Shown here: one piece after another, positions 20,652 through 32,845 of the stretch
Position numbering within the stretch: position 1 is the stretch's first letter
Layout: the number at the start of each line of letters is the position of its first letter
Assembly (NCBI GenBank): GCA_943704425.1
Contig: CALSCP010002411.1
Span: forward strand, 21,806-85,805
Direction: 5' to 3'
DNA length: 64,000 bases
Source of the DNA: Ministeria vibrans ATCC 50519
Lineage: Eukaryota; Opisthokonta; Filasterea
The notes under the pieces: generated by a model
What the model saw: only the letters and a program-made list of their open reading frames with translations
The model's database searches: none
Told to the model about the DNA's origin: nothing
Program-made: the position numbers and the translations under genes

Positions 20652-23615
20652 TTACTCGACATCAAGAATAATCGACTGTGCAAGAGCATCGGTCGGTGCG
20701 GACGACGCTGCTGTAGCAGTGTCCATGCTTTCCGTGACCGCATTGTCAAAGGAAGACGACGGCGGGGGTCGTCCAAAGGCGGCAGTCTTGCCGCGCACAG
20801 CAGGCGAGACGGCAGGTGACGAGGTCGAGGACGCTGCACGACTCATTCGCGCCGCCAGTTCCTCCATTGTCGAACGGGACTGTCGACTGGCGGCACGAGG
20901 CCCGTAGCGAATGAGGTCCGCCGAGATTTTGACGTCACATTCGGTTTGTTCAATGACCACGTAGTCATCGGCATCACTGTCGGCGACCGACGCCTCGCGC
21001 GGCTCGTCCACTACGGCCGGCCCTGCTGCCTCATCCACGACGCCACCCGTCGATTCACTCTCGGTCGGAGCAGCAGTAGCAGCAGTCACAGCATCGTCTG
21101 TGACTGCTGTCGACGATGCGGCGAGCGAGAGTTCCTTGGCGGCGCGCGCGAGTTTGACGGCCTCGGCAAAGACGTGAATGGGCGTCTCGTCGGCGACATT
21201 GCGACGGTGTTCGCTGGCACCATTGGACAAAAGGGTACGCATCACCGAGACATTGGCGCGACGCGCCGCGATGTGCATGGGCGTGTCGCCGGCCATGTTC
21301 TCCAGCTCAAGGTCGGCATTGGCTGCAATGAGTTGCGACAGCACATCGCGGTCGTTGCGCTCGACGGCGACGTGCACCGCTGAGTTGCCCGAGGCGGCAT
21401 CTGTCGCATTGGGATCGGCGCCAAAGTGCACAAGGGAGTGCAAAATGCCAGCATTGCCCACACTGGCGGCGGCCAGGACGGGCGTGTGGCCCGTGTAGTT
21501 GCGCATCGCCAGCAGGTAGGGCAGCTCGGGTCCGGTGCGCTCGAGAACGGACAGCATGCAGCGCACAATGGCATCACTGCCGTGTGCATGAGCACACGCC
21601 AGATGCAACGCCGTCTCGCCCTTGCGCGTCCGCAGCGACAGCAGTGCACCCGCCTCCACCAGGCGCTCGACCATATCGCGTCGTTGCAGGCGTGCCGCCA
21701 TATGCAGTGCCGTCTCACCACGATCGTTTTGCACGCGGAGCGCATCGGCGTCGGCGACGCGCAAGAGCTTCTCGAGTACGCCAACCTGACCGTGCTCGAC
21801 GGCATAGTGCAAGGGGGTCTCGCCGTCCTCCTCGTCGGGCATGCCCAGTAGTTGCTGTTGCAGGGCCAGCACATAGCATAAGTCACCTGTCGCCGCGTAC
21901 AGTTGCATGGCCTTGAGGAAGTCTTCGCCTGCAATCGATGGCCCACTGGCAAACTCCATGAAACCACCAGTGCTCCCACCACCTCCCGTCGAGTTGTTAC
22001 CACGCCCACCCAAACGTGTACTCCTCCGACTGCCACCACTCTTGCCATCGTCGCCACTGCCACTGGGCCCACCGCCACCACTGCTGCTGCTACCACCGCT
22101 GCCACTGCCACTGTCACCACCGCCAAAAAAGTTGTTGCTGAAGCGAGAACGATCACTGTCGATGCGACGCTTCTTGGAATTGGCCTGCATTTGGTCGTGA
22201 ACTGCGTCCGACGGCGAGTACACAAACTCGACGGGTTTGCTCTCAAGCTGATCCTCGTAGTCGACCACCTGCATGACGACGGCGTGGTCGGTGGTAATAG
22301 ACGTGTCGTAGTAGGGTGGCATCGAGACGGCAATGGCAAACTGATGATGGTGGTAGTGGCGTGCCAGAGGCAACACAATCGCACCACCATCTGCCGTGTG
22401 TGTCCAGCGGTTCGAGTCATGGTGCACCTCGGGATCCCAACGGACGCCCTTGTCGGCGAGGAAGACACGCGACGACGACTTGCGCGTCTTGGATGTGAGC
22501 AAGATGATGTCAAAGTTGCCAGTGCTCGGACCGCTCGGGTGCGACACTCGCATAATGTCGAGCTTGCTGTTGAAGATGGGGCCGGTCACAACGGTCGAGT
22601 GACACACCGTGCCGTCTTCAAGCTGAAAGTTCATCGTGAACAGTAAGCGCGCCGAGCGCTGGTCTTCCTTGCGAACTTGGGTGCGGGGCGCAGCCTTTTC
22701 AATAATCACCGTCAGCGTCGAAAAGGTCGCCGAGGCACTCGCAGCGTCCACGGGCACGGTGAGCTCGCCTTGCAACACATGGCAGTGAGGAATGTAGTTT
22801 CCGTGCGCGTCCGGGTTGCGACACACAAGGGAGACGTGAATGGGCGTGCCAGGCGGTACCATCCCGCGGTAAGCGGCATTCACCGACACCTGCGGGTATG
22901 TCCCGGGCACCTTGGCCTCCAGGGGCTTCTCGCGACCTTCGCTGCGGTAGCGGAAGCGCGCAAACTCAGACGGCTCCACTGTAATCTGAAGCAGGTCGGG
23001 AATGAACCCCCCAGTTGGCGGTAACGGCTGGAAACAGAATAATGAAAAAAGACAATAACAAAAATATTAAGTCATTTTGAAAAAAAAAAGATAAAAGTCG
23101 AAGGAATGAAAGAAGTAGTAAGACTCGGGCAGAGGGCACTTGACAAGGGGAAAAACAAAAGGAAAACGACTTACAGCATAGTCTTGGTCGACAGGCTCGA
23201 CGAGAAGAGCCGACGAGGAGGCAGGAGAGAGGGCGACGGTCGACGGGGAATTCCCAATGGTCATGGGGACCTGACTGGCGTCGGCGACGGACAGTTGTTC
23301 TGCGGGCAGCATGGCGGACAGGTCCACAGAGGGGTACGAGGCGTCGCCTTGGGAGAGTACTTGAGGCAATGTCTTGTTCTGAAAAAAGTCGTCAAAGACA
23401 TCCAAACGAACGTCGTCGTCGCCGTCGCCCTCCAGACTTGCCAGGACCTCCATGAAGGAGCCCTGCTTGCGCGGCATGCCCTGTTTCGAGTGGGCGTCGG
23501 CAGCGGCGTGCATCTCCGGCGGCGCGGGCGAACTTCCCGGCGACGCGGGGACGATCCCGGCGGGCGAGGTCGCCTCGAGAAACACCGCCATGGCGTCGTA
23601 GCCAGACGATTCCAT
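20652..23615 (-). CDS. NF-kappaB (p100/p105-type): RHD, IPT, Gly-rich, ankyrin repeats
   Basis: Transcription factor of the Rel/NF-kappaB family. Exons 23175-23615 and 20652-23027; 938 aa. N-terminal 147 residues: acidic/Ser-rich, no domain. Rel-homology N-domain at about 159-300, opening FARFRYRSEGREKP, the equivalent of the DNA-recognition loop RFRYxCEG. IPT dimerisation domain at about 303-418 (IMRVSHPSGPSTGNFDIILL to PVEFVYSP). Nuclear signal KKRR at about 432. A Gly/Ser-rich stretch follows, like the p100/p105 processing region. Six to seven ankyrin repeats run from about 545-775 (GETPLHYAVEHG, GETALHMAARL, GETALHLACAH, GNSAVHVAVERN, GDTPMHIAARR, DETPIHVFAEA). The Ser-rich C-terminus has no death domain or clear DSGxxS degron. 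The redox Cys of the recognition loop is Ser here, and the His contact of p50 is not kept. Confidence 0.93.
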
Positions 23616-23945
23616 GCTGTTTCAATACGTCAAGCAGAGGGTAGTAGTAATAAAAAAAGAGAGTGGTTGGGTCACTTGGGCTGTTGGCGCTGGGGCTGTT
23701 GGGGTTGGCGGTTAAGCGAGCGAGAGAGACAAAAAAAAAAGTAAATTTGGTAAAAAGTAAAAACTAAAATATGGTGTATTTCATAAGCTCATGCCGCCTC
23801 ATGTCTTGCTACCCCAGAACACAAGTATCATTATTCATTATTCATTGAACACTCATCATCGTTTGATCATTGATCTTTGTTATGGTCAAGAAAGAACTTC
23901 AACAGTTCAACACTTCAACTCAATAATATTACGTATCTTGATACT
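23616..23945. promoter_or_regulatory. divergent promoter, NF-kappaB / HEAT-repeat gene
   Basis: 330 bp between opposite start codons; AT-rich with ATTCATT words. No convincing GGGRNNYYCC kappaB site was seen by eye. Confidence 0.4.
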
Positions 23946-26848
23946 ATGGGATATACAACACTTCGCGACGAGACACTTCCGCGTCTCCGGCGCACTCTGG
24001 ACGCGCTCATTGCACACACAGAAGACACCAAGGCGCGCACCATCGCCGCAAGTCAGTATGTGCAATCCCACAAGCCCCATGCCGCCGAAATGTACCACCC
24101 CGAGTACCAAAAGGTAGTCTGCCTCTCTCTCTCTTTCTCTCGCGTGCCCCCTAACTCATCGTTTTGTCTTTTTTTTTTTTTGTTCATATAATAATGTTAC
24201 TATTAATTATTTTAGTCTCTGGCCGAACTGACTCGCTATGAAAACCGCCTAACCGTCCACCTTGATGCTCTTGTCGCCATCAACGACAGACTGTTGACCG
24301 ACGAAAACTTTGTCCAGGGTTTCGAGAAGGTGGCGTCGCTGGACACGCTCATGGGCAAAAGCAAAGGATCGTCTACGGAAAAAGTAACAAAACATTGTGT
24401 CTTGAAGACGCAAGATGCCTTGCTGATGCTTCGTTTTGCTGTTCTTTCGTCGCAGGCTGCTATCAAAGAGGCAATGCAACGTGCCGAGAGCATCTCGAAC
24501 GACATTGGCGCCCTCTTGGGCGATCTGGAGTTTGTGATTGAGTCGACGTCGTTTCTCGACGACGACCTCAGCAAGTGTTCGTTGCATGTCCGCATTGGCA
24601 AGGAGGAGGCAACCATGTCACTGCCGGACGCCTTTCCACACCCGTCTAAAGAGACGCTCTCGGCCGCACTCGACGTCGAAGCAGTCGGTGGCCCTCAAAA
24701 CCCGCCGCAGTACATCGACTGGAAGCACGACGACGACACCAACATCCGATTCAAACTGGTTCGCCCACGAAGCTTCCTCACGGTCACCACCGACACCTTT
24801 TTGCGTGCTCAAGTCGACATTGTGCCGTTGTTGTGTTCGGCGGCCGTTCACTTTACCTTCCAACTCGAGAAGCAGAGTCGCGCCTCACTCACAGTCCGTG
24901 TGCGCCGCACCCCGTTCCCCGGCGAATCTCAGCCTTCTACACCGCTCGATTGTGCGCAACCTTTTCCCTCCATTGCCCTTGATTGCTCCCTTGAAAACGC
25001 CGCCGTAACACCCACCATCACGCGCAAAGCCTCGAGCACCGGTGCGTCCGCGCGCGCCGCTCATGCGCGCACTTCAACGCCCCACGACACCAGCTCCTCC
25101 TCCCTCGCCTCCACCGCTACCGCCATAGTCACCACCACGCACACTCCCTACCAGGACCCCGAAGTGTACGACCTGTCGGTGGAGGACGCCCTGCGCCTCG
25201 CAAAGCGCATCATTACAGGTGTCTTTGCCCATCGCAACACCATTCCCGAACTCGAGGCTCACCGCACCCTCTACGCCGCACTTCTCGAGCACTTCCAGCG
25301 CCGTGCTAGCCAGCGTGCGCTTCTCATTCAACGCGGCGCGTCTCTCGAAACCGACCAAGACCAGTGTCGCACCGAGGAGGTGGCGCGTCAGCATCTCGAG
25401 TACGTGCGCCAGGTCTTCGACAAGTTTGACGGCTACTCGTACCGTCGTCGTGGCACCGGCAAATACACCCGTCTGCTCCGTCAGCTCGACGAGCAGTCGT
25501 CTGTACTCCGCGTCCTTCTTGACGAGCTTCAATTTGCCGACTCGGAGCGAACGGCGCAAGGTGTGTCCTAAGCAGAGAGGTAGTTACATTTTTCTAATGA
25601 CTGTCGTTTTTTTTTTCTTTCCATAGGAGCAACTACCGTTCAGAAAAAGGTCACTGAACGCTTTTCAGCGCGACGGGTCATCAAGAACGAAAGTCTTCAA
25701 GCATTTTGGGTCTCACAGTTTGGCGATGAGGTATGTTAAGCCCCACAGACAAACACATGCGCACTAAAGTTTCTTCTACTTCTTTTCTCTCTCTCTTCTC
25801 TCTCTTTCTCTGCTCTGTCCGGCTAGCAACGTTTCGTGTCTTATGGGACGTTTCTGGCGGCTCTTCGTGCACAATTTTTGCCGTGGCTGATGGGACCCAG
25901 CGGTGGGTGCAATGGTTCGCAGTCTCTTGCCAGTCGTGTCCTTCAGGCGTACATTACGCGTTTCCAGGTACCAAGTTGGAATACAATAATTCTGACTCAC
26001 ATGGATTGCATTGTATAACCCCCCCCATCTGTAGGAGTCGGGTGAGAGTGCTGATGATGGCGGAACACACGACCGAATGACGGTGTACCAGTTGGCGGTC
26101 AAGGGCAACGAAGATCCTAGCATGAACCAAGTGCTCAGTTCCTTTGCTCAGCAGCGTAATACCATTGAACATCTTTTTTGGCATCTTTGCTCACATTTTG
26201 ACTCATTTTTATTAGTGTCATCGTTGGACGATGTGCTCATGGGCCAACGAAGCGATGACGGATCTAGTGCAGGGTCGAGTGGCGGTGCGCCGGGGTCACG
26301 CTCAAGCACACTGACGTCGCGCACGGGCGAGCCACTGAGCGAACCTGAGATGCTGCGCGTGCGACACACTGTGCCCACTCTAGTGATGCTTCTCAAGGAC
26401 GACGACCCGGACATTCGCTCCATGGCGTCGGTGGCACTGGGTCGCGTGGGCGGCGAGGAGGCCGTCGGAGCCCTGCTGGACATGCTTGAAGACCCCGATC
26501 GATTGGTGCGCGAGGCGGCGCTCCTTGCCCTCGCCCGGCTCAAGTTCGCGCCGGCCGTGCCTCAGATCATGTACATGTACCGCACTGATATCATCCGTGA
26601 CGTTCGCCAGGCAGCAACCGTGGCCCTCGTTGGCATTGGCGGCGCCGAAGCCGAACGGGTAGACGATCCCACTGCTTGTGAGAATGTGTGTCTTTTCGTC
26701 TGCTGAAACTGTCGTTGTCTTTTTTGTTACCTTTTTATATTAGGCGCTTCGACGATTTGGAGTGATTGCTACTGAGCTGCAGAGTATTTGTTCAGCGTTG
26801 GGGGCAGAACAGCGCGAGACACTCGCTTCGCTGGGGATTAAGCTCTGA
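23946..26848 (+). CDS. HEAT-repeat protein, unidentified
   Basis: Exons 23946-24113, 24216-25560, 25627-25730, 25827-25967, 26035-26155, 26216-26658, 26744-26848; 808 aa. A 72-nt segment at 24384-24455 looks like an intron but is in frame; if removed, 784 aa. The N-terminal 200 residues are helical and charged. A middle section has two polar beta-like patches and a Ser/Thr linker. Then comes SLQAFWVSQFGDE followed by FVSYGTFLAALRAQFLPWL, a compact helical module. The C-terminal third has HEAT repeats: VPTLVMLLKDDDPDIRSMA, ALGRVGGEEAVGALLDML, DRLVREAALLALARL, TDIIRDVRQAATVALVGIG. HEAT arrays generally bind proteins. I do not recognise an orthologue. Confidence 0.75.
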
Positions 26849-27026
26849 GCGAACATCACTTTTCACCACTTCATAACAACAATAAGTATGAGTGGTCATG
26901 ACGTTGTATTTTAGTGCATCCATTTTAAAATTTCGTCGGTAAATGTGTACATTCTTAACAAAAGATTGTGCACCACTTTTTCCTTGCGGTGGCACCAGAG
27001 TTGTATTAAAAGTTTTCATATTAAGA

Positions 27027-28816
27027 TCAGAGCTGCTGAAGAAGCTGTTGAAAGTGGCACGGGCTGAGCTCGCGACGGAGGGCGTTGAGGCCGCCGTCCT
27101 TGGCAAGAACCTTGTGGAAGTACTGCGACGGGGGCTGCGGGTGAGCGGCATCGACAGACGCGAGGAAGGCGCGAGTGTGGGCACGTGCGGGGAGGGTGAT
27201 GTCGACGTGCGTTCGAACGTGACATGGATACGAGGGGCATGGCGATGCAGGGCTGCTGAAGAAGACACTTGTCACTTGGAGATGCATCCAGTCAAAGAGT
27301 GCCATGCGTCCGTGGTATTGCATCACGGCCGGTCGCAGTGCCTCCATGAGCTCACTGAGCTGCTCGGCCGTGGCACCGCGTTGAATCGCTGCAATCTCAA
27401 CAATGGTGACGGCCGTTTGGAAAAGGAAGCAGTCGCCGCCGATGCGCTCGCTGGCGTGCGGGTCGCCCGACAGCCCCGCGGGGTCGTATGTGCGCTCACC
27501 ACAAATGTAGACGTCGCGCGTGGCGGACTGGTCGCGCAACTGGAAGCGCACTACACCGCCAAAGTTGATGCCCCACTTGTCGGTGGCGCCAAAGAGCTGA
27601 GTGGACGTAAATGGCGACTCCGCGCCGATAGGTAAATTGAGCGTGTGTGTCACGTGGAGCGAGGTGCGCTCGGTAGCGCCGTACGCAACGCCCGACTCGA
27701 TGAGATCAAGCGTAAAGACGCCCGTTGCCGCATCATAGCTGAACATGTTGTCGACACTCGTTGTATCTGTGTTAAAGGCAAGTGCCAAAGCAAGGTGCGC
27801 ACGCAGCTTGGCACGCACAGGCGAACCGCATGGGAGGTGGGCACGTGCCGACGCGACAATGGCGTCGAAAGCGTCGGGTGAGCATGCGAGACGGAGTGCT
27901 TCTTCGCCGTCCTTGGCCAACAGCTTGCGGTAGTATTGCGGCGGAAGCTGTGCTTGGGCTCCGTTGCGAGCCCAGGCGCTCAAAAACAATTGCGTGTGAG
28001 CTCGGTTCGCATCGACACGACTCTCGGGCGTTTGACGTGCTGCCACAAAGTCCGGATAGGTCTGGCACGATTCGGCACAGCCGTCCATACGCAGCGCCCA
28101 GGCCACTTGTGTCGCCATCCACTCAAAGAGTGCCACGCGACCATGAAACTGCTCAATAATCGAACGGAAGGTGCTCTGGATTTCGTCGAGTTGCGCAGTG
28201 GTTGCGCCATGGAGTGCGGCCACAACCTCGACAATCGTCACGGCACACTGTGTCGAGAAACAGTCACCGCCAATGCGTTCGCTGGCATGAGGATCACCAC
28301 TGATGCCAGCAGGATCGTAGGTTCGCTCGCCGGGCATCAAAATGTCACGATGAGAGCCGTCTAAAAGGGGACGAGTTTGTGTGGCCGCAGATGAGAGAAC
28401 GAACGACATAATAAATCAAAACTCTCCGACCTTCAAGACGCACGCGAAGAACAGCCGCCCAATTCAGGGCATCGCATGCTGTCGGGCCAAACACCTCGAT
28501 GGAGACGTTGCGCACTTCCTTCCTGACGTGCTGCGTGCACTGCAAGACCAACAGGCGGTTTGGTTTGTCTCGCTGTGCGCAACAAGCAAATGAACACACA
28601 AACCTTGGCGGTGACTTGGGTCTTCTCGGTGGCGCCGTAGGGAACACCGGTCTCGGTGAAGTTGATGGCGAGCGTGCCGTCGCTAGCGAGTTTGAACACA
28701 TTTGAGAGTTCCGACAGTGAACACAAATTGTCCAGTGTTTCGGTCACGTCAGCGGCACTTGCTGGATGCAATGGGCACGCAAGTGTTGGTTTCAGGCGAG
28801 CACTTGGAGGGATCAT
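27027..28816 (-). CDS. protein of two tandem copies of an unknown domain
   Basis: Exons 28604-28816, 28431-28572, 27027-28360; 562 aa. Each copy contains, in order, an F-x(E/I)(T/S)GVxYGATE(K/R)T strand, a linker, a WAAVLRVRLED- or GGVVRFQLRD-like strand, then GERTYDPAG-(I/L)-SGDPHASERI, GGDCF, a V(V/I)xTIVE helix, (F/Y)HGR(V/M)ALF(E/D)WM and a C-terminal helix with QYYRKLLAKDG / QYFHKVLAKDG. No signal peptide or TM is visible. The duplication postdates the fold but the copies differ in the linker (the first has a Cys-containing CAESCQ loop). I do not recognise the family. The gene diverges from the Mpv17-type gene with only 105 bp between starts. Confidence 0.7.
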
Positions 28817-28921
28817 AATTGAGGACAAATAAGTAAAAAATATTAGAAATTCAATTTTGTACCAATTTTGGATCATTGATTAGTCATTGTACCATTGCGA
28901 CGCCGCGACAGCCTTGACACT
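28817..28921. promoter_or_regulatory. divergent promoter, tandem-domain gene / Mpv17-type gene
   Basis: 105 bp between opposite start codons, AT-rich; one of the shortest head-to-head spacers in the window. Confidence 0.45.
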
Positions 28922-29650
28922 ATGCAGAACGCCGCAATAATGGGATTCTTGCGCTACGAGCAGGCGCTGCGCAAGCGTCCCTTGAGAACCAAGTCCATGA
29001 CAAGTGGATTGTTGACAGTCGCTGGTAGTTTGGTCTCGGAGGGCTTTCGCACAGGCCAGGTCGGCCAGCAACCCTTGGCGACCTTCTCCCATGCTGTCTA
29101 TGGCTTTTGTATCGGCGGAACCATCCCTCATTTGTTTTACAAGCTTTTGGAGGTTCGATTTTCTCTCGAGTACATCTTTTTGACCTCACTCCCCGTAGAG
29201 TGCGCCAGAGAACACTCTGCTGCGCCTGATTCTTGAGCGCACTATTCTTGCACCGGTTATGGTCGGTGCATACTTCCTAGTGACCTCTGTGGCCCAGGGA
29301 GACAGTTTGAAAACGGCGGTTGCGCGTCTGCGCCGTCTCTTCCGCTCGACTCTCGTACGCCGCGCAGTCTTTGATATTGGTTCACTCCTGTCATTGCGAT
29401 GCGCGTTTGTTTGCCTTATGATTTGTTGTTTTTGACTTTGATTGCAGCGCTCTGTGTTGTATTTGTATTGCTTAGTCACTCACCAGAGGAACTGAACCGG
29501 AACTTTCCCTTTCTGATGTAGATTCAAAACTGGAAGTTCTGGACACCAGCTATTCTTTTCAACCTAACGTATGTGCCACCCAGATGGCGCGTCGTGTTTG
29601 CGAGCCTTGTCGCCTTTGTCTGGAATGTCTATCTCGCGACACAAAAGTAA
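28922..29650 (+). CDS. Mpv17/PMP22 (PXMP2) family membrane protein
   Basis: Peroxisomal or mitochondrial inner-membrane channel-like family. Exons 28922-29152, 29199-29354, 29522-29650; 171 aa, normal length. Visible: an N-terminal YEQALRKRPLRTKSMTSG, GxxPHLFYKLLE, and the family's C-terminal signature NWKFWTPAILFNLTYVPPRW followed by VAFVWNVYLATQK. Four TM segments are expected. Which organelle cannot be told from the sequence. Confidence 0.9.
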
Positions 29651-29714
29651 ACATAAACATAAGTGTTCTCTTTACAATACACATTGGGTCTGGCATGGTA
29701 TTGCAACAAGCCTC

Positions 29715-30640
29715 TCAATCGTCCCACTCGTCGTCGTCGGCGCCTTCGCCGTCGGCCCCTGCGCTCCCCGTGCCCCCTACGCTCGCCTCTTCGTTCTTGG
29801 CCTTGCCCTTGTCCATCAGCTTGTCCGTCCACGTCTCGCCCGCCTTCACATCGCCCCTACGCGCATGTATGATAAACATGCACACACATGACATGCCTTG
29901 CGAGAAACCGCTTTCTTTCAACGTACGCATAGTTGACGGCCGTTTTGGTGCGTTCATTGTCGACGACAACCAGTGTCTCGACCAGGGGCGAGTCACCCGC
30001 CGTCTTGATACGCACCAGTGTTCCTGCGCTCAGTTCCATTGACTGCAGCAGTGTTTCGGTGCCCCACACGTGCACAGTAGCACCGCTACTCGAGGCGGGT
30101 GCCGTCTGAGCAACACCGCAAACGCTCAGTAGTTTGTGCAGCCCATTTCGCTGCAGCCGCTCCTCCACCTGCGCCGTCGTGAGCTTGTCTGTCTTGCCCG
30201 ACTTGGTCGCGTACGACGAGTTCAGGTAGCCCGTGCTCTGCTTCGACGTCTTTCCCGTCGCCACTTCGACCTCAGTTCCCTTGTCGGTGAACTGACGTTC
30301 GTATCCCGAGACTAACTTGCACGAGACGATAATGAAGCGATGCTTCTCCCCACCACCATCCGACAGCTGCATACGGCACCGACTTTGCACCCAGGCTTCA
30401 AGCAGCATGCCAGGGCCCGAGCTGCAAGGAGACAAAGTGAGCTACAAAGAGATATGTTTGTTTTGTTGGGCTGAGCGAGAACCTTCCGAGCGCTTTGGCG
30501 TCCAGTTGGGTGGGCCATGTTCCCGAGTACTGTTTCAGATTGTCCAGCTTCTTGTCGTCGTAGAGCATGTGCTATTGTGGCGGAATGAGCGTTTGTTTGT
30601 TTGTTTTGATATGATTGTTTTGCATTACCGCACGAGCCAT
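29715..30640 (-). CDS. unidentified 245-aa soluble protein
   Basis: Exons 30629-30640 (12 nt), 30483-30571, 29927-30421, 29715-29856, all phase-consistent. N-terminus MARAHMLYDDKKLDNLKQYS. The middle is mixed alpha/beta (KHRFIIVSCKLVSGYERQF; TLVRIKTAGDSPLVETLVVV). The C-terminus is an acidic tail ending GADDDEWDD. There is no TM or signal peptide. Antisense frames here are explained by this gene. I do not recognise the family. The 12-nt first exon relies on a clean ATG-GCT-CGT-GCG|GTAATG donor. Confidence 0.65.
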
Positions 30641-30799
30641 TGTAAAAGTATGTCGATTCTGCAGGCGGTAAGGGTACGCAGTGAGATCAACCGAGAAAGT
30701 CAAGAAGATTTAGAAGAATCAAGAATAAATGGTTGGCAGTTAGACTGTGAGGTGTGAAATGAACCAATAGAAATCTGTTTAGAAAATGGCGTCAGTTTA

Positions 30800-32814
30800 C
30801 TATACAAAGTCGTCGCCACGCTGGTGCGAGCGAGACTTTCCTTTTTGTTTCTTCTGAGTGACATGCAAAGGGGCCGAAGAGTTGTCAGCAGACTGGGATC
30901 GACTACCAGAGGCACCGCTCATCGACGACGACTGAAGAATCTGGAGGGCGACTTCGTCGTGGCGCGACGGACCTGAGGAGCTCAGACGACGCAGTGCCTG
31001 CACAAGAATACAATGATTGACATCAGGACACCAAACAAAAATATATTATAGTGTACGTACACCCCTGACACTGGGCCGTTTAGGCTGACTGCGCATGCGA
31101 GAAGTCTGCACAATGCGCACAAGACGAGATCCTTCGTCGTGCGTCACCAGATGAATGTACCACTGGAACAGACAAATTACCGCTCCACACACAAGAAACC
31201 CATAAGAGAACCCAAACTGAAAGAACAAACAGAGAGAAAGAAAGAAAAAAGAAAGAAAGAAAGAACGAGAGAGAGGAGGAGGAGGAGGAGGGAAAAACAA
31301 AGTGATAGCGAGAGAGAGGGAGAAGAAAGGAAAAAATCAAAGTGAGAAAGGAGTAGAAAAAGTGAGAAAAGAAAATAAACAAAAAATGAGAAAGTGAGAA
31401 AAGAAAAAAAAACAAATGAGAAAGTGAGAAGAGAGAAAGAAACAAGTAATAGAGAGAGTCAGGCATAGTTAGGGCGGTTGCGTTGTGTTTCGTACCCCCC
31501 ATTGAGTGGGTAGAGCGTAGACATCGCCATTGCGCGCACGCGGACTTGGCACATCCGCAAAGCCAAAGGGAAACGCAAGAGTCGCTCCAAGATACAACAA
31601 AACTACAGAGAGACAAATAGAGAAAAGGGAGAAAAAAAAGCAATAAAGGGGAAGAGAGGAAGGAGAAAAGAGTGGGTGGTGAAAGAAACAAAGTGACAAA
31701 GAGAGACCGATGAGAAATGAGCCATAGTGTGGTTGTGATTCGTACACACAATGGGACAGGGTACTCGCGCCAGTGCCTCTCCGCCGCGCACTCGACATAC
31801 CCACAGCAGTGTCCCGATTGCAGACAGGAGCACAATAAGCAGAGTGCCCACAGTCAAAAAGAAACAAATCTAATACGGATTGTCGCAAATCTTAGTGCTC
31901 TTTTTTCTTTTTTTTTTCTTTTTTTTTTGTAAAATCGTCTTACTTTCCAAGTCAGTGGCAAATCGTTCAACGGATGAAGCCAAACACAATAGTCCTCCCG
32001 CACAATATCTACAAACAATAATAATATTTTAATATTATAAAATGGACTCAAAATTAAACACCAAAAGCGCTGTCGAAGAGTACACATATGGGCGTACTAT
32101 TGATCTGCTCAAAGAGACACTGACGGGCGAGCCCAACATACTCGCGAGTGACGTCAGCCCCGTCGTCGTCGGTCACGTCGTACACTAGCCAGCGTGGCGT
32201 GAGCATCGCCGACACTCCGAATCCTAGCTGGCACATGTAGCAAAAGAAGAAGCCCCACTTCCACTTTTGCGACAGTGGCACCTTTTGGAACTTCTCGCCC
32301 GTTTTCGAGTTGGTCACAATCTCCTGTTCTGTATGCGCCAGAGCCACCTCGCGGTCTCGCAACTCGCGCGCCGCCTCCTCGCGCGCCTGTTGCTCACTCC
32401 ACTTCTTCTCCTTGAGCAGAATCTTCTCTCGCTCAATGGCCGCTTTCTTCTGTTGCTCCAGCTCTTTGGCTTTCTCGTGTTTCTCACGTTGAATCTGCAT
32501 CAGACGCAGCTTCTCCTCCTTTAGCGCCGTCTCCACCTCCAGCTTGTGAGCCAATGCCGCATGCGCTGCACGCTCCTCTCGCGATTGTGGTACCCTTGGT
32601 GCCGATGCACTTGATGCTGCAACTGCAACAGCACCCGCAGCAGCACCAGTAGTAGCAGCAGCGCCGGTCACAGCAAACGGTGGAGGAATCGTCGAGCCTT
32701 GTGCCTGTGTTTGTTGCACTTTTTCTTGTTCTCGCACTTGTTGCGACGAGGGCATCATGGCGAGTGTCGTCGGTGCCATAACAGTCTTTCGTGGCTGATG
32801 TGCCCTCGACTGTG

Positions 32815-32845
<31 letters not shown>

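Noticed and set aside
21242..22513. 423-residue minus-strand frame overlapping NF-kappaB
   Set aside because: Alternate frame of the NF-kappaB exon with no domain features.
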